Shown in pieces: positions 48,623 to 56,226 of a DNA stretch of 64,000 nt. Position numbers and translations under genes: made by a program. Below the pieces are notes generated by a model. That model did not search any database. It worked only from the letters and a program-made list of their open reading frames with translations, and was not told where the DNA came from. The stretch is from Streptomyces sp. ITFR-21 (GTDB lineage Bacteria; Actinomycetota; Actinomycetes; Streptomycetales; Streptomycetaceae): positions 744,001 through 808,000 of the forward strand of contig NZ_CP134605.1 of NCBI RefSeq assembly GCF_031844685.1, in the 5' to 3' direction. Numbering within the stretch: position 1 is the first letter of the stretch; every line of letters starts with the position of its first letter.

Positions 48623-49115
48623 ACCGGCCCGGGCCGGGCTCGGCCAGCCAGCCACGGGCGACCAGGCGTTTCGCCTTCGCCCGCAAGCCCTCCACCCGCG
48701 CCGGCACCGCGTCCATACCGAACGATGCGGCCATCTCCTGGCAGGTCAGCGGCCCTTGATGAAGCCGGACACGGTCCGCGAGGAGCTGCACGATGCGCTG
48801 GTAGTCCACCGACAGAACCGACCAGCCGAGGCCCTCACGCCACACCGGCACCTGCGATCCCGGCTTCACCGCATCCGCCGGCACCGCCGGCACGTGCTCG
48901 CCCGGCGGATCCGGGGTGGTCTTCGTGCTGATGGTCTCGGCGCTGCCGGGTGCCAGCACCGTATCGACGCGCCTGCGGGCGACCGTCCACTCCTGCCATT
49001 CCAGCTCGGCCGCGGCCAGCTCGGCCTGGATCCGGTCGGCCTCCTCCCGCAGCCGGCCAACGCGACGACGAGCAGCGAGCTCGTGCTGTTCCAGCAGTCC
49101 GACAACCGACGGCAT
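48579..49115 (-). CDS. IS-borne passenger protein of unknown function
   Basis: The protein has 178 residues from the ATG at 49115, with GGGGAGG 5-6 nt upstream. An N-terminal coiled coil (LLEQHELAARRRVGRLREEA, LAAAELEWQEW) precedes a linker and a C-terminal winged-helix-like domain (TCQEMAASFGMDAVPARVEG, AKRLVARGWLAEP). It lies inside the terminal repeats, converges on the transposase and overlaps its last 44 nt. Similar proteins recur in Streptomyces near transposases; a DNA-binding accessory role is plausible. Confidence 0.75.
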   Translation of the reverse strand: MPSVVGLLEQHELAARRRVGRLREEADRIQAELAAAELEWQEWTVARRRVDTVLAPGSAETISTKTTPDPPGEHVPAVPADAVKPGSQVPVWREGLGWSVLSVDYQRIVQLLADRVRLHQGPLTCQEMAASFGMDAVPARVEGLRAKAKRLVARGWLAEPGPGRFTPAAGVSGPGGGS

Positions 49116-49478
49116 CCCGGCCTCCCCGGCGAGTAACAACCCGACAGGCCACAACTCCCACGAACTCACCGAACCCATGCCTGACCAGTGAAAACGCCGC
49201 CCTCAAGTTCGGAACGACAACAGCGACTTACACGTGGTGCTCGCCATCACGGACGGCGTCATGCAGGGCACCTTGAGTCTGGACTACAGCGGCCCGGACA
49301 CCGCGCCGTACCGGCGCTACGTCCTTGGTCTGGTTGACCCCAAGCGCGGCACCAGCGTCCTGACGCGCCTCGGGTTCGACCAACTGGTCTGGCAAAGGCA
49401 GGAGGGGCGACGGTCGGAGGAACTGGAGCAGCGCATCGCCGCGACTCTTGCGAATCCGCCCGAGCAAGGGGTGGCCTC

Positions 49479-49949
49479 GTGCTGACCCCCGCCAGTCGTC
49501 TCACTCTGGCGGTCGTACCGAGCGCTGCTCGCGACGCCCGCGACTTCGTCGCCCTGGTCTTGCGCCACTGGCAACTCGACGCGCTCAGCGACGCCGCCAC
49601 CCTCGTCGTCTCCGGGCTGGTCACCAATGCGCTGCGAGCAGCCACGGATGCCGGCCCCGACATGCTCTTGGGTGACCCGTTCGGTGAGTCGGGCCTGAGC
49701 ACACAGGTCATCGTGCAGCCGGATGCCGTACGCCTGTCGGTCCGCGACCCCAGCCCCCGGCTGCCACATCTCGGTACACCGGACAGCAACGCCGAACACG
49801 GCCGGGGACTACTGCTCGTCCAAATGCTGACCAGTCGGTGGGGCGTGTACCGCTTGCCCAAAGGTGGCAAAGTCGTCTGGGCTGAGCTGGCCACGCCCGC
49901 TACCACGAGCGTTCCCTACGATGACTCGCATGTGGGGCTGGCCGGATGA
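49479..49949 (+). CDS. Cassette B gene 3: GHKL ATPase with altered N-box
   Basis: This 156-residue paralogue of the 39404 protein is collinear throughout. The G2 box EHGRGLLLVQ is kept, but the N-box reads SGLVTNAL: the catalytic Glu46 is Gly (GGG at 49614-49616 instead of GAG). In RsbW/SpoIIAB-type kinases this Glu is the general base, so nucleotide binding may persist while phosphotransfer is lost. It overlaps gene 2 and gene 4 by a few bases. Confidence 0.9.
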   Translation: MLTPASRLTLAVVPSAARDARDFVALVLRHWQLDALSDAATLVVSGLVTNALRAATDAGPDMLLGDPFGESGLSTQVIVQPDAVRLSVRDPSPRLPHLGTPDSNAEHGRGLLLVQMLTSRWGVYRLPKGGKVVWAELATPATTSVPYDDSHVGLAG

Positions 49950-50203
49950 CCGGCCGCAAGCGCACCCGCCCGAGCACCCTCTACCACGAGCCCGAAGCCG
50001 TCACCTGGGCACGACAGAAGGCGGGGCTCACCAAACGGGCGCTTGCCAACGCCGTGGGCATTTCCGAACAGCTCATGGGGGAAATTGAGTCGGGGTGGCG
50101 AAACGCCACCCCGGCCAACCTCGCGAAGATCGCCGAGGTGCTGAACTGTCCGGTGGTGGTGCTGGAGCGAAAACGGCGGGATTCTTCTTCACCACCGGGC
50201 TAG
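49946..50203 (+). CDS. Cassette B gene 4: small Xre HTH regulator
   Basis: The protein has 85 residues and is nearly identical in its HTH to the 39874 protein (AGLTKRALANAVGISEQLMG, EIESGWRN). The C-terminus is longer, RKRRDSSSPPG. The ATGA overlap with the ATPase gene preserves coupling. Confidence 0.88.
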   Translation: MTGRKRTRPSTLYHEPEAVTWARQKAGLTKRALANAVGISEQLMGEIESGWRNATPANLAKIAEVLNCPVVVLERKRRDSSSPPG

Positions 50204-50414
50204 TCCAATGGCCATGAGTTAAGCCGTGTCGGGTGTCAGCTGGTGGAGCACGATGGTGCGAGTGACGCGGCGGGTGCCGGGGTCTGTTGAACTGCGGGTC
50301 TGGTAGCTGAGGTGGGGGCGTTTCGTGGTTCGGGGTGCGGTGCGTGTGGGGCGGTCGCGGATGAGCGTGTCGGGGAGGTCGGTTATGAAGAAGTGCAGGG
50401 CCTTGGCGAGGAGT

Positions 50415-51530
50415 TCAGGGGGAAAAGGCCGTCCGCACGGAGCTTTTCACGGCGTCCAGGACGGGCGGGAAGCTGATGCGGGCCGGGTCGACGCCCGCGA
50501 TCACGGCTGCCTTCGTGATCAGCGTGCGCAGGGCCTGGTAGACGCAGAGCAGGGCCCACAACTCCTGACGTACGCCTTCGGGTTTACCTGACCGCAGGAC
50601 GCCGCCGCTGGTCCGGAGGTCGACCTTGACCAGCTTGAACAGGACTTCCACCGACCAGCGCCCCGCGTAGTTGCGGGCCAGTTCCAGCGCAGGGGCCGCA
50701 TCGGGGTCCAGCAGGGTGGTGATCAGGCAGAACACCTCGCTGAGCCCGTCGTCGTCGGCCACGCTGTACTCAATGACCCGCACGGTCGCACGCTCCGGTC
50801 GCCTGGTGCCGCGCAGCTCGGACAGGCAGGTGCCATCGGGCAGGCGTTTCTTCACGGGCAGGGCGAAGGAAGCCGAGACGCGCCACAGCAGTTCTGCCCC
50901 GGTCGCGGCGGCAGCCGTGTACAGGCCGTAGGAGGGAAAGCCCCGGTCGGCCAGCAGCAGCATGCCCGGGGTCAGCCGGTCCAGCAGGCGCTCGAACAGG
51001 GTCCGTTCACCGACCTCGATGGAGTCGAAGGCCGCCCCGGCCAGGGCCAGGGTGCCGCACTCGGCCAAAGCAACCAGGCGGGCCTGCGGGCGGCTGCCAC
51101 CGGCCGGCACACCGAAGGCAGCCTCATTAGGCTCGCCCGAGGGCAGGTCGAAGACCGTCCCGTCCACCGCCATCAGCCGCAGTCCCCGCCAGAACGCGTC
51201 CGGGGTCCGCTCATCGGCCACCGGGGCGGCAACCTCGTCGAACAGGTTGCGCAGCGGCGCCTCGCCCAGCCGGTAGCGGGCCAGGGAGATCGCCCCGTCC
51301 GTGGGCACCCGGTAGCCGTCCCAGCCGCCCCGCGACCACCGCAACCCCTCCAGCAGGCCCCGCAGCGTGCGCACATACCCCTTGCCCGGCTCCAGCCACA
51401 ACGCCATCGCGAGGTACATCATCAGCTTCGACGGCAAGGAGCGCGTCCGCTCCTCCCGCGCCCCGGCCTCGTCCACCGCGGCCTGCACCGCCTCCTCCGG
51501 GAACACCGTCGCCAGCAGCCCGACCGACAC
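50415..51530 (-). CDS. IS4-family transposase, probably C-terminally shortened
   Basis: The protein has 371 residues from the GTG at 51530. DDE residues lie in LMAVDGTVFDLP, LLADRGFPSYGL and a GRWSVEVLFKLVKVDLR Glu region. It stops early at SVRTAFSP; a +1 shift at CCC-TGA would continue for ~65 codons (PELLAKALHFFITDLPDTLI) down to about 50220, so either an indel or a frameshift separates the tail. The element has inserted into an IS1380-type gene. Confidence 0.75.
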   Translation of the reverse strand: MSVGLLATVFPEEAVQAAVDEAGAREERTRSLPSKLMMYLAMALWLEPGKGYVRTLRGLLEGLRWSRGGWDGYRVPTDGAISLARYRLGEAPLRNLFDEVAAPVADERTPDAFWRGLRLMAVDGTVFDLPSGEPNEAAFGVPAGGSRPQARLVALAECGTLALAGAAFDSIEVGERTLFERLLDRLTPGMLLLADRGFPSYGLYTAAAATGAELLWRVSASFALPVKKRLPDGTCLSELRGTRRPERATVRVIEYSVADDDGLSEVFCLITTLLDPDAAPALELARNYAGRWSVEVLFKLVKVDLRTSGGVLRSGKPEGVRQELWALLCVYQALRTLITKAAVIAGVDPARISFPPVLDAVKSSVRTAFSP

Positions 51531-51544
51531 ATCATCCGTCAGCC

Positions 51545-51787
51545 GCCCCGCGGCCCCACCCTCAGCTCGGCGCCCGCGGCCATGCCGCCCACCAGCGACA
51601 TCAGTTTCGCCGCTGGGAAGGCGCCGGTGCCGTCCTTCGAATCGGGCAGCCGGACGTGCTCGCCGGCCAGCTTGGGCAGACCGCACCGCTCGGCCAGCCG
51701 CACCACCGGCTCCAGCCCGCCGTACGCGATCAGGTTCGGATCATCGAACGCGGATGAGACTGCCGCCGCGGCATGGGAAGACTGCAT
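51545..51787 (-). pseudogene. IS1380-family transposase N-terminal fragment
   Basis: From ATG 51787 about 75 residues match the IS1380 start (SSAFDDPNLIAYGGLEPVVR, PAAKLMSLVGGMAAGA) before the sequence breaks at the IS4 element. The upstream end-like sequence at about 51815-51870 is probably its terminal region. Confidence 0.75.
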
Positions 51788-51913
51788 CTCGGAAGTGCCT
51801 TGTCGATCGTGCCTGATGTGGTCCTAGACAAACCCCATCATCGCAGGTCGCAAGGCACTTCTTCGTTTCTGGGTGAACCATCCACCAGCATCAAGCCGGT
51901 GGATCCGGGCTCA

Positions 51914-52082
51914 GGCATCGGCTACGTGGGCGAGGACGTGTACGACCGCGACACCGAAGGAGTGCTTTGGCGTCGGACGGCGCTCGGCCCCGGCAAAGGC
52001 AGGCCCGATCTCGGCGCCGTGCATCTTCTGCGGCAGCGTCCCGCCATGAACCACCTGCGGTGCCAGGTGTGCGGCAGGGCTC
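51914..52082 (+). pseudogene. Cassette D: fragment of a CxxC-protein gene
   Basis: About 55 codons (IGYVGEDVYDRDTEGVLWRR, VHLLRQRPAMNHLRCQVCGR) align with the middle of the cassette gene 1 proteins. It is cut on the left by the IS1380 fragment and on the right by a recombinase fragment. It is a fourth relic of the cassette, next to the second tRNA-Val. Confidence 0.75.
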
Positions 52083-52410
52083 GAAAAGAGGCAGGGCGCA
52101 CGAAACGAGCACTGCGACGGCCAACAGCGCCGCCGGCTGAACCAGGCTCTTTTCGAGGCGCTGTACGTCGATGAAGACGCGGACGGCGAACTGCGGATCA
52201 ACCACCAGTTCAAGGAGCCATTCGACAGCCTGCACACGGCCCAGGCGGCCCAGCAAGGCCCTACTCACGGCCCAGCCGCCCCGGCCAACCTCCGGGCCGC
52301 CGCGCTTGGCCCCACACGCAAACAGCGCCCGCCCCGGCCGGGGACGGACGCTGGCCTGCAACCAACAGGGGCCGCCCTGGTGGGCGGCCCCTGGAAGGTG
52401 CCGGGTTCTA
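52083..52410 (+). pseudogene. Site-specific serine recombinase C-terminal remnant
   Basis: In the frame of 52107 the sequence reads EHCDGQQRRRLNQALFEALY, then VDEDADGELRINHQFKEPFD. This resembles the end of large serine recombinases, where a conserved N-Q-A-F/L-F...I/Y-V-D-E-D pattern closes the coiled-coil domain. The frame runs on without a stop into the tRNA antisense strand. Its location at the tRNA-Val 3' end suggests the integrase of the element that brought the island. Confidence 0.55.
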
Positions 52411-52425
52411 ATTGTCTAACTGTGG

Positions 52426-52497
52426 TGGGCGATACTGGGATCGAACCAGTGACCCCTTCGGTGTGAACGAAGTGCTCTCCCGCTGAGCTAATCGCCC
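52426..52497 (-). tRNA. tRNA-Val (anticodon CAC), second identical copy
   Basis: All 72 nt plus CCA are identical to 43570-43641. The 3' flank is also similar for ~18 bp (CCACAGTTAGACAATTAG here against CCATAGTTGGACAACTAG). Its 3' end faces the cassette B/D island. Confidence 0.96.
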
Positions 52498-52972
52498 CGA
52501 CGTGCCGACAACATTACCGCACTCGGGCGGGCCGCCGTGACCACCCCGGCGTGAGCGGGGGCGCGCCGACGCGGAGAACCGGCGTCCTGAGGGGGCAGGC
52601 CGACGCGGAACAGTCGGGCCGCCGCAGGCGCGCGGAAGCGGACAGCCGGCCGTCGCGGGCAGCGCGCGAACCACCGGCCGCGGGTTACGGACCACCGGTC
52701 ACGGCCACGGCCACGGCCACAGCCACAGCCACAGCCACAGCCACAGCCACAGCCACCCCCGAGGATCACTCTCCGCGATCGAATCCTTAAACCTGTGACA
52801 TGGGCGGGCGTCACCGGAATGGTGGTTCCGCAGGTCCGAACACTGGGCCGGACGAGGTACCAGAAGCCTCACAAACCGCTCAGAGGGGTTTACAACGGAC
52901 CCGCAGGTGGCATGTCGATTTCGCCGACGTGCGAATCCCCGAGCGCACACTGAGCGAAAGGCCATGGCGCTT
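52498..52972. other. Intergenic region between tRNA-Val and ssgB
   Basis: About 475 bp: tRNA upstream region, a hexanucleotide tandem array, then the ssgB promoter region. The stretch 52800-52960 is less GC-rich than its surroundings and should contain the developmentally controlled ssgB promoter. No clear vegetative -35/-10 pair is visible. Confidence 0.5.
52700..52757. repeat. Hexanucleotide tandem array
   Basis: About ten units of CACGGC changing to CACAGC in perfect 6-bp register. It lies upstream of ssgB and downstream of the island border. The unit does not match any known regulator site. Confidence 0.9.
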
Positions 52973-53386
52973 ATGAACACCACGGTCAGCTGCGAGCTGC
53001 ACCTGCGCCTCGTCGTGTCGAGCGAATCCTCACTGCCTGTACCCGCGGGCTTGCGCTACGACACGGCCGATCCGTATGCCGTGCACGCCACCTTCCACAC
53101 CGGTGCCGAAGAGACGGTCGAATGGGTGTTCGCCCGCGATCTGCTCGCCGAGGGGCTGCACCGCCCCACCGGCACCGGGGACGTCCGAGTCTGGCCGTCC
53201 CGCAGCCACGGCCAGGGCGTCGTGTGCATCGCCCTCAGCTCCCCGGAGGGCGAAGCCCTGCTCGAAGCCCCGGCGCGGGCCCTTGAGTCCTTCCTGAAGC
53301 GGACGGACGCCGCCGTTCCGCCGGGCACCGAGCACCGTCACTTCGATCTCGATACGGAGCTCTCGCACATCCTCGCGGAGAGCTGA
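52973..53386 (+). CDS. ssgB: Sporulation-specific cell division protein SsgB
   Basis: The protein has 137 residues from the ATG at 52973, the length of SsgB in S. coelicolor, which it matches almost residue for residue (MNTTVSCELHLRLVVSSESS, LRYDTADPYAVHATFHTGAE). An ATG at 52964 closer to GAAAGG would add three residues. SsgB marks future septum sites in aerial hyphae and recruits FtsZ with SsgA. It forms the right, conserved border of the island and anchors the taxonomic call. Confidence 0.97.
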   Translation: MNTTVSCELHLRLVVSSESSLPVPAGLRYDTADPYAVHATFHTGAEETVEWVFARDLLAEGLHRPTGTGDVRVWPSRSHGQGVVCIALSSPEGEALLEAPARALESFLKRTDAAVPPGTEHRHFDLDTELSHILAES

Positions 53387-53484
53387 GCCCGTATCCCGCC
53401 GTCCGCGGCCGTCCTACTCGGGGGGACAGCCCGGATCGCCGGCTGCCGCGTCCGACCGGCCCGGCAGCCGGCCACCGCATGCGT

Positions 53485-53528
53485 GAGAGCCGTCGCCGTG
53501 GGGACCACACCCCACGGTGACGGCTCTC
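53485..53528 (+). terminator. Terminator after ssgB
   Basis: Arms 53485-53503 and 53510-53528 are complementary over 19 bp with one wobble pair. It lies ~100 bp after ssgB and before the CGNR gene. Confidence 0.65.
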
Positions 53529-53584
53529 CCGCGCTAGAGTCACCGGAACCGCAGCCCGCGGCCCCGCCGGCAGGGAGCGATTCC

Positions 53585-54148
53585 GTGCTGATCAACCATG
53601 ACACCAGGTGCGCGCTCGACAGCGTGGTCGACCTGATCAACACCCAGCCGCAGATCGAGGGCCGGGAGGGCCTCGGCGACGTCGCCGCGCTGCGCGGGTT
53701 CGTGGAGCGCAACCGCATCAGCGAGGTGGGCCGGCTCGACCAACGGGACATCGTCACCGTTCAGACGGTACGGACCCGGTTCACCGAGGTCTTCGCCGCG
53801 ACGGACGACGCCGAGGCGTCCCACCGGCTCAACGCGATGATCGCCGCGGCGGGCACCACCCCGCGGCTCACCGACCACGACGAGTACGACTGGCACGTGC
53901 ACTACTTCGCACCCGGCGCGTCACTGGCCGACCACCTGGCGGCCGACTGCGGCATGGCGCTGGCGTTCCTGATCGTCGCGGGGGAACGGGACCGGCTGCG
54001 GCGCTGCGAGGCACCCGACTGCCGCCGGGCCTTCGTGGACCTGTCCCGCAACCGCTCGCGCCGCTACTGCGACAGCCGTACGTGCGGGAACCGGCTGCAC
54101 GTGGCCGCGTACCGGGCCCGCAGGCGCGAGGCCAACGCCGACGCCTGA
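53585..54148 (+). CDS. CGNR zinc-finger (ABATE domain) protein
   Basis: The protein has 187 residues from the GTG at 53585, behind AGGGAG. The C-terminal zinc finger reads RRCEAPDCRRAFVDLSRNRS, then YCDSRTCGNR, the CGNR signature. The N-terminal ABATE domain is helical. Family members are putative stress-responsive transcription factors. Confidence 0.9.
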   Translation: MLINHDTRCALDSVVDLINTQPQIEGREGLGDVAALRGFVERNRISEVGRLDQRDIVTVQTVRTRFTEVFAATDDAEASHRLNAMIAAAGTTPRLTDHDEYDWHVHYFAPGASLADHLAADCGMALAFLIVAGERDRLRRCEAPDCRRAFVDLSRNRSRRYCDSRTCGNRLHVAAYRARRREANADA

Positions 54149-54318
54149 CGGTCGGCCCCGGCCTCCGGCCCCGGGCCTTGGACCCGGGCCCCGGACTCGA
54201 CCCCGGCCCTCGCGCCCGCGCTCCCGGTGGCGCGAGGGGCTGTCCGGGCCCCGACCGCGGCACCGGACCCGGCCGGCCCCCGCCCCGGCTGCCGCCGCCA
54301 CGGCCACGGCCGCAGCGG

Positions 54319-54666
54319 TCACAGGAACAGCATGTCCCAGACCGCTCCCCCGCCGATCAGCCCGCCCACCACGCACAGGAACAGCATCAGCGGCGGCTGC
54401 GACAGCGCGTAGAGGCACCCCTTGGGCTCGACGAACACCGGTTCCGGCTTCGCCCGCCGCTTCGGCGCCGCCTGCCGTACGGGCACGGCCACCGGTACGG
54501 CCTCGACCGTCGGGGCCGGGGCCGGACGCAGCAGCGGGGACACCCGTGACTCCACCGCCGGGGCGGCGGCGGGGGCGGGGATGCGGAGGGCTGGCGGGTG
54601 GGGCGCCGAGGGCTCGGCACCCTCCGGCCTCGACGGGGCGAGATGATCCCCGGGGTAGGTCAGCAC
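54319..54666 (-). CDS. Small C-terminally anchored membrane protein
   Basis: The protein has 115 residues from the GTG at 54666. A Pro/Ala-rich disordered N-terminus is followed by one C-terminal helix (PPLMLFLCVVGGLIGGGAVW). No domain is recognised. The start is uncertain because no good ribosome-binding site is seen. Confidence 0.55.
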   Translation of the reverse strand: MLTYPGDHLAPSRPEGAEPSAPHPPALRIPAPAAAPAVESRVSPLLRPAPAPTVEAVPVAVPVRQAAPKRRAKPEPVFVEPKGCLYALSQPPLMLFLCVVGGLIGGGAVWDMLFL

Positions 54667-54906
54667 AGGCCGATGATCGCCGCAGCGCGCAACCCTCGCA
54701 GGCCCCAACACGCAGAGTTTACAAGGCTGTTTAGCTGCGTCTCGGATGCCGGAATCCAACAGCCGAGACAGCTCGTCTCAGATAGCGTGCGTCGGATATC
54801 ACCTCGCCGGAACGCCGGAATCGAACCATCCGGTTTGTGGAACCGGTGGTTCCGGCCGGTGCCGGCGCCCGGTCCGGCCCGGACCCCGGTCTGCCCGCCG
54901 ACCCGC
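54667..54906. other. Spacer with hairpins and a tRNA-like segment
   Basis: The spacer contains CGAGAC/GTCTCG-type inverted repeats at 54762-54778. At 54815-54860 a degenerate tRNA-like sequence has an anticodon-arm-like hairpin and a T-arm-like GGTTCGATTCC on the minus strand. No complete cloverleaf can be drawn. Confidence 0.35.
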
Positions 54907-55365
54907 TCAGATACCGCGCCGCTTGAGGATCTCCTCCACGTCCGCGAAGTCCGACAGACCGCTGTCGGAGGCTCCCCGCCGCGGGCCCGCGGCGGCACGG
55001 CCGGCCGGCAGGGCCGGGCCGGATGCCCCGGGGACCGCGGCGGGCGCCCGGCCGCCGGCCGTCCGCTCAGCGGACGGCGCGCGGCCGGAGAACAGCCGGG
55101 TGATCCCGTAGAGCAGCACCGAGCAGGCGATCACGCCGAAGCCGAGCCACACGGTCGGCTTGAAGACCAGGTCGACGGCCCAGTCGCCGACGGCGGTGCC
55201 GATCCTGCGGCCGAGGGTGACCAGGCCGGCCAGCGCCAGGCCGGCGGGCAGCAGCGAGAGCGCGGCGATCCGGGTGGCCCGCAGATAGCGGCGGCGGTAG
55301 GCGGTGAGGACCGCGAGGGCCAGGCCCGCCGCGGTCAGCGCGACGCATAGGGTCGTGGTCAGCAT
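54907..55365 (-). CDS. Small polytopic membrane protein
   Basis: The protein has 152 residues from ATG 55365. There are three membrane helices at about 2-18, 31-47 and 75-95 (VWLGFGVIACSVLLYGI). A Pro/Ala-rich cytoplasmic tail ends in DFADVEEILKRRGI, a conserved motif of Streptomyces membrane proteins near ssgB. Function is unknown. Confidence 0.75.
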   Translation of the reverse strand: MLTTTLCVALTAAGLALAVLTAYRRRYLRATRIAALSLLPAGLALAGLVTLGRRIGTAVGDWAVDLVFKPTVWLGFGVIACSVLLYGITRLFSGRAPSAERTAGGRAPAAVPGASGPALPAGRAAAGPRRGASDSGLSDFADVEEILKRRGI

Positions 55366-55529
55366 CGTGCGGCTCCTGGGCACTCGGGTCGGCCCGTGAG
55401 GTCCGGCCAAGGGCCCCGCGGCAACTGCTCCCCCCATCCTGCCTCCGCCGCCTCCCCCGAGCCATGGGCGGCGGCCGGGTTCAGGGTCTTCTCGGGGGGC
55501 GGCTCCTTCCCGAGTGGGAGACTGTCCGT

Positions 55530-56039
55530 ATGACCGACCCCGCCTCTCCCGTCGTCCTCGACGTCTGGTGCGCGTTGCAGTGCCCGGACTGCCGCACCGC
55601 CTTCAACGACCTCGACGCGCTGCGCGCCCGCTACGGCGACGCGCTCGACGTACAGCTGCGGCACTTCCCGCTGGAAAGGCACCGGCACGCGCTGGCGGCG
55701 GCGCAGGCGTACGAGGAGGCGTACGCGCAGGGACGCGGCCTGCCGTACGCGGCGGCGGTGCTGGCCAGGGTCGAGGAACTGGACCGGCTGGGCGAGCCGC
55801 TGCTGGTGGACGTGGCACGGGAACTCGGCCTGGACGCCGAGGAGGTCGACACCGCGCTGATCGACGGCCGGCATCTGCTGGTGGTCGACTCCGACCAGGC
55901 CGAGGGCAAGGCGATCGGCGTCACGGGCACCCCGACGTACCTCATCGGCGGCGAACTTCTCGACGGTTCCAAGGACCAGCGGGGGCTGCGCGAGCGGATC
56001 GCCGAGATCACCGACCGGCTGCTGGCCGCGCGGGTCTGA
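55530..56039 (+). CDS. DsbA-family thioredoxin-fold protein
   Basis: The protein has 169 residues from ATG 55530. The redox-type CPDC motif lies in VWCALQCPDCRTAF, and GVTGTPTYLIGG carries the cis-Pro loop. It has no signal peptide, so it is probably cytoplasmic, in the DsbA/FrnE-like or 2-hydroxychromene isomerase-like group. Confidence 0.85.
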   Translation: MTDPASPVVLDVWCALQCPDCRTAFNDLDALRARYGDALDVQLRHFPLERHRHALAAAQAYEEAYAQGRGLPYAAAVLARVEELDRLGEPLLVDVARELGLDAEEVDTALIDGRHLLVVDSDQAEGKAIGVTGTPTYLIGGELLDGSKDQRGLRERIAEITDRLLAARV

Positions 56040-56226
56040 GCCTCCCCCGGCGTGGCGCTCGGCCTGCGGGCCGGTCACCGTCGGCCACCCCGTCGGCCAC
56101 GTCGGAGCGCCCGCCGCCGCCTCGGCGTCCCGCCCGGCCGGGCCCCGGCGCGGACCGGCGAGCGACGACCGGCGACCGCCCCCTCCCGGCTCAGCCCGGT
56201 GCCGCCGGGCCCCGGCCCGAGCAGGC

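Larger units (their letters stand above)
47562..49227 (+). mobile_element. IS5-type element with passenger gene (1,666 bp)
   Basis: Perfect terminal repeats begin GTCGCTGTTGTCGTTCCG at 47562 and end with the complement at 49227. A TTA target duplication flanks it (47559-47561, 49228-49230), as in TNA-targeting IS5 subgroups. It encodes a transposase and, on the other strand, an unknown passenger protein. Confidence 0.9.
47388..49485 (+). pseudogene. Cassette B gene 2, interrupted by an IS5-type element
   Basis: The 5' part (47388-47561, 58 codons) and 3' part (49231-49485) rejoin exactly after removing the element and one TTA copy. This gives a 142-residue protein collinear with the 141-residue cassette A protein, reading NYHHFLHVVLAIT at the junction. 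The 3' part could still be translated from inside the IS, but the gene as such is broken. Confidence 0.9.

Noticed and set aside
52488..52814. Minus-strand frame with a Gly-Cys repeat
   Set aside because: The Gly-Cys run is only the translation of the hexanucleotide array, and there is no ribosome-binding site or homologous flank.
54815..54860. Possible tRNA gene (His-like anticodon arm, or minus-strand T-arm)
   Set aside because: Only an anticodon-like hairpin and a T-loop-like GGTTCGATTCC can be drawn, on opposite strands, with mismatched stems and no acceptor pairing. Probably a degenerate fragment or chance.
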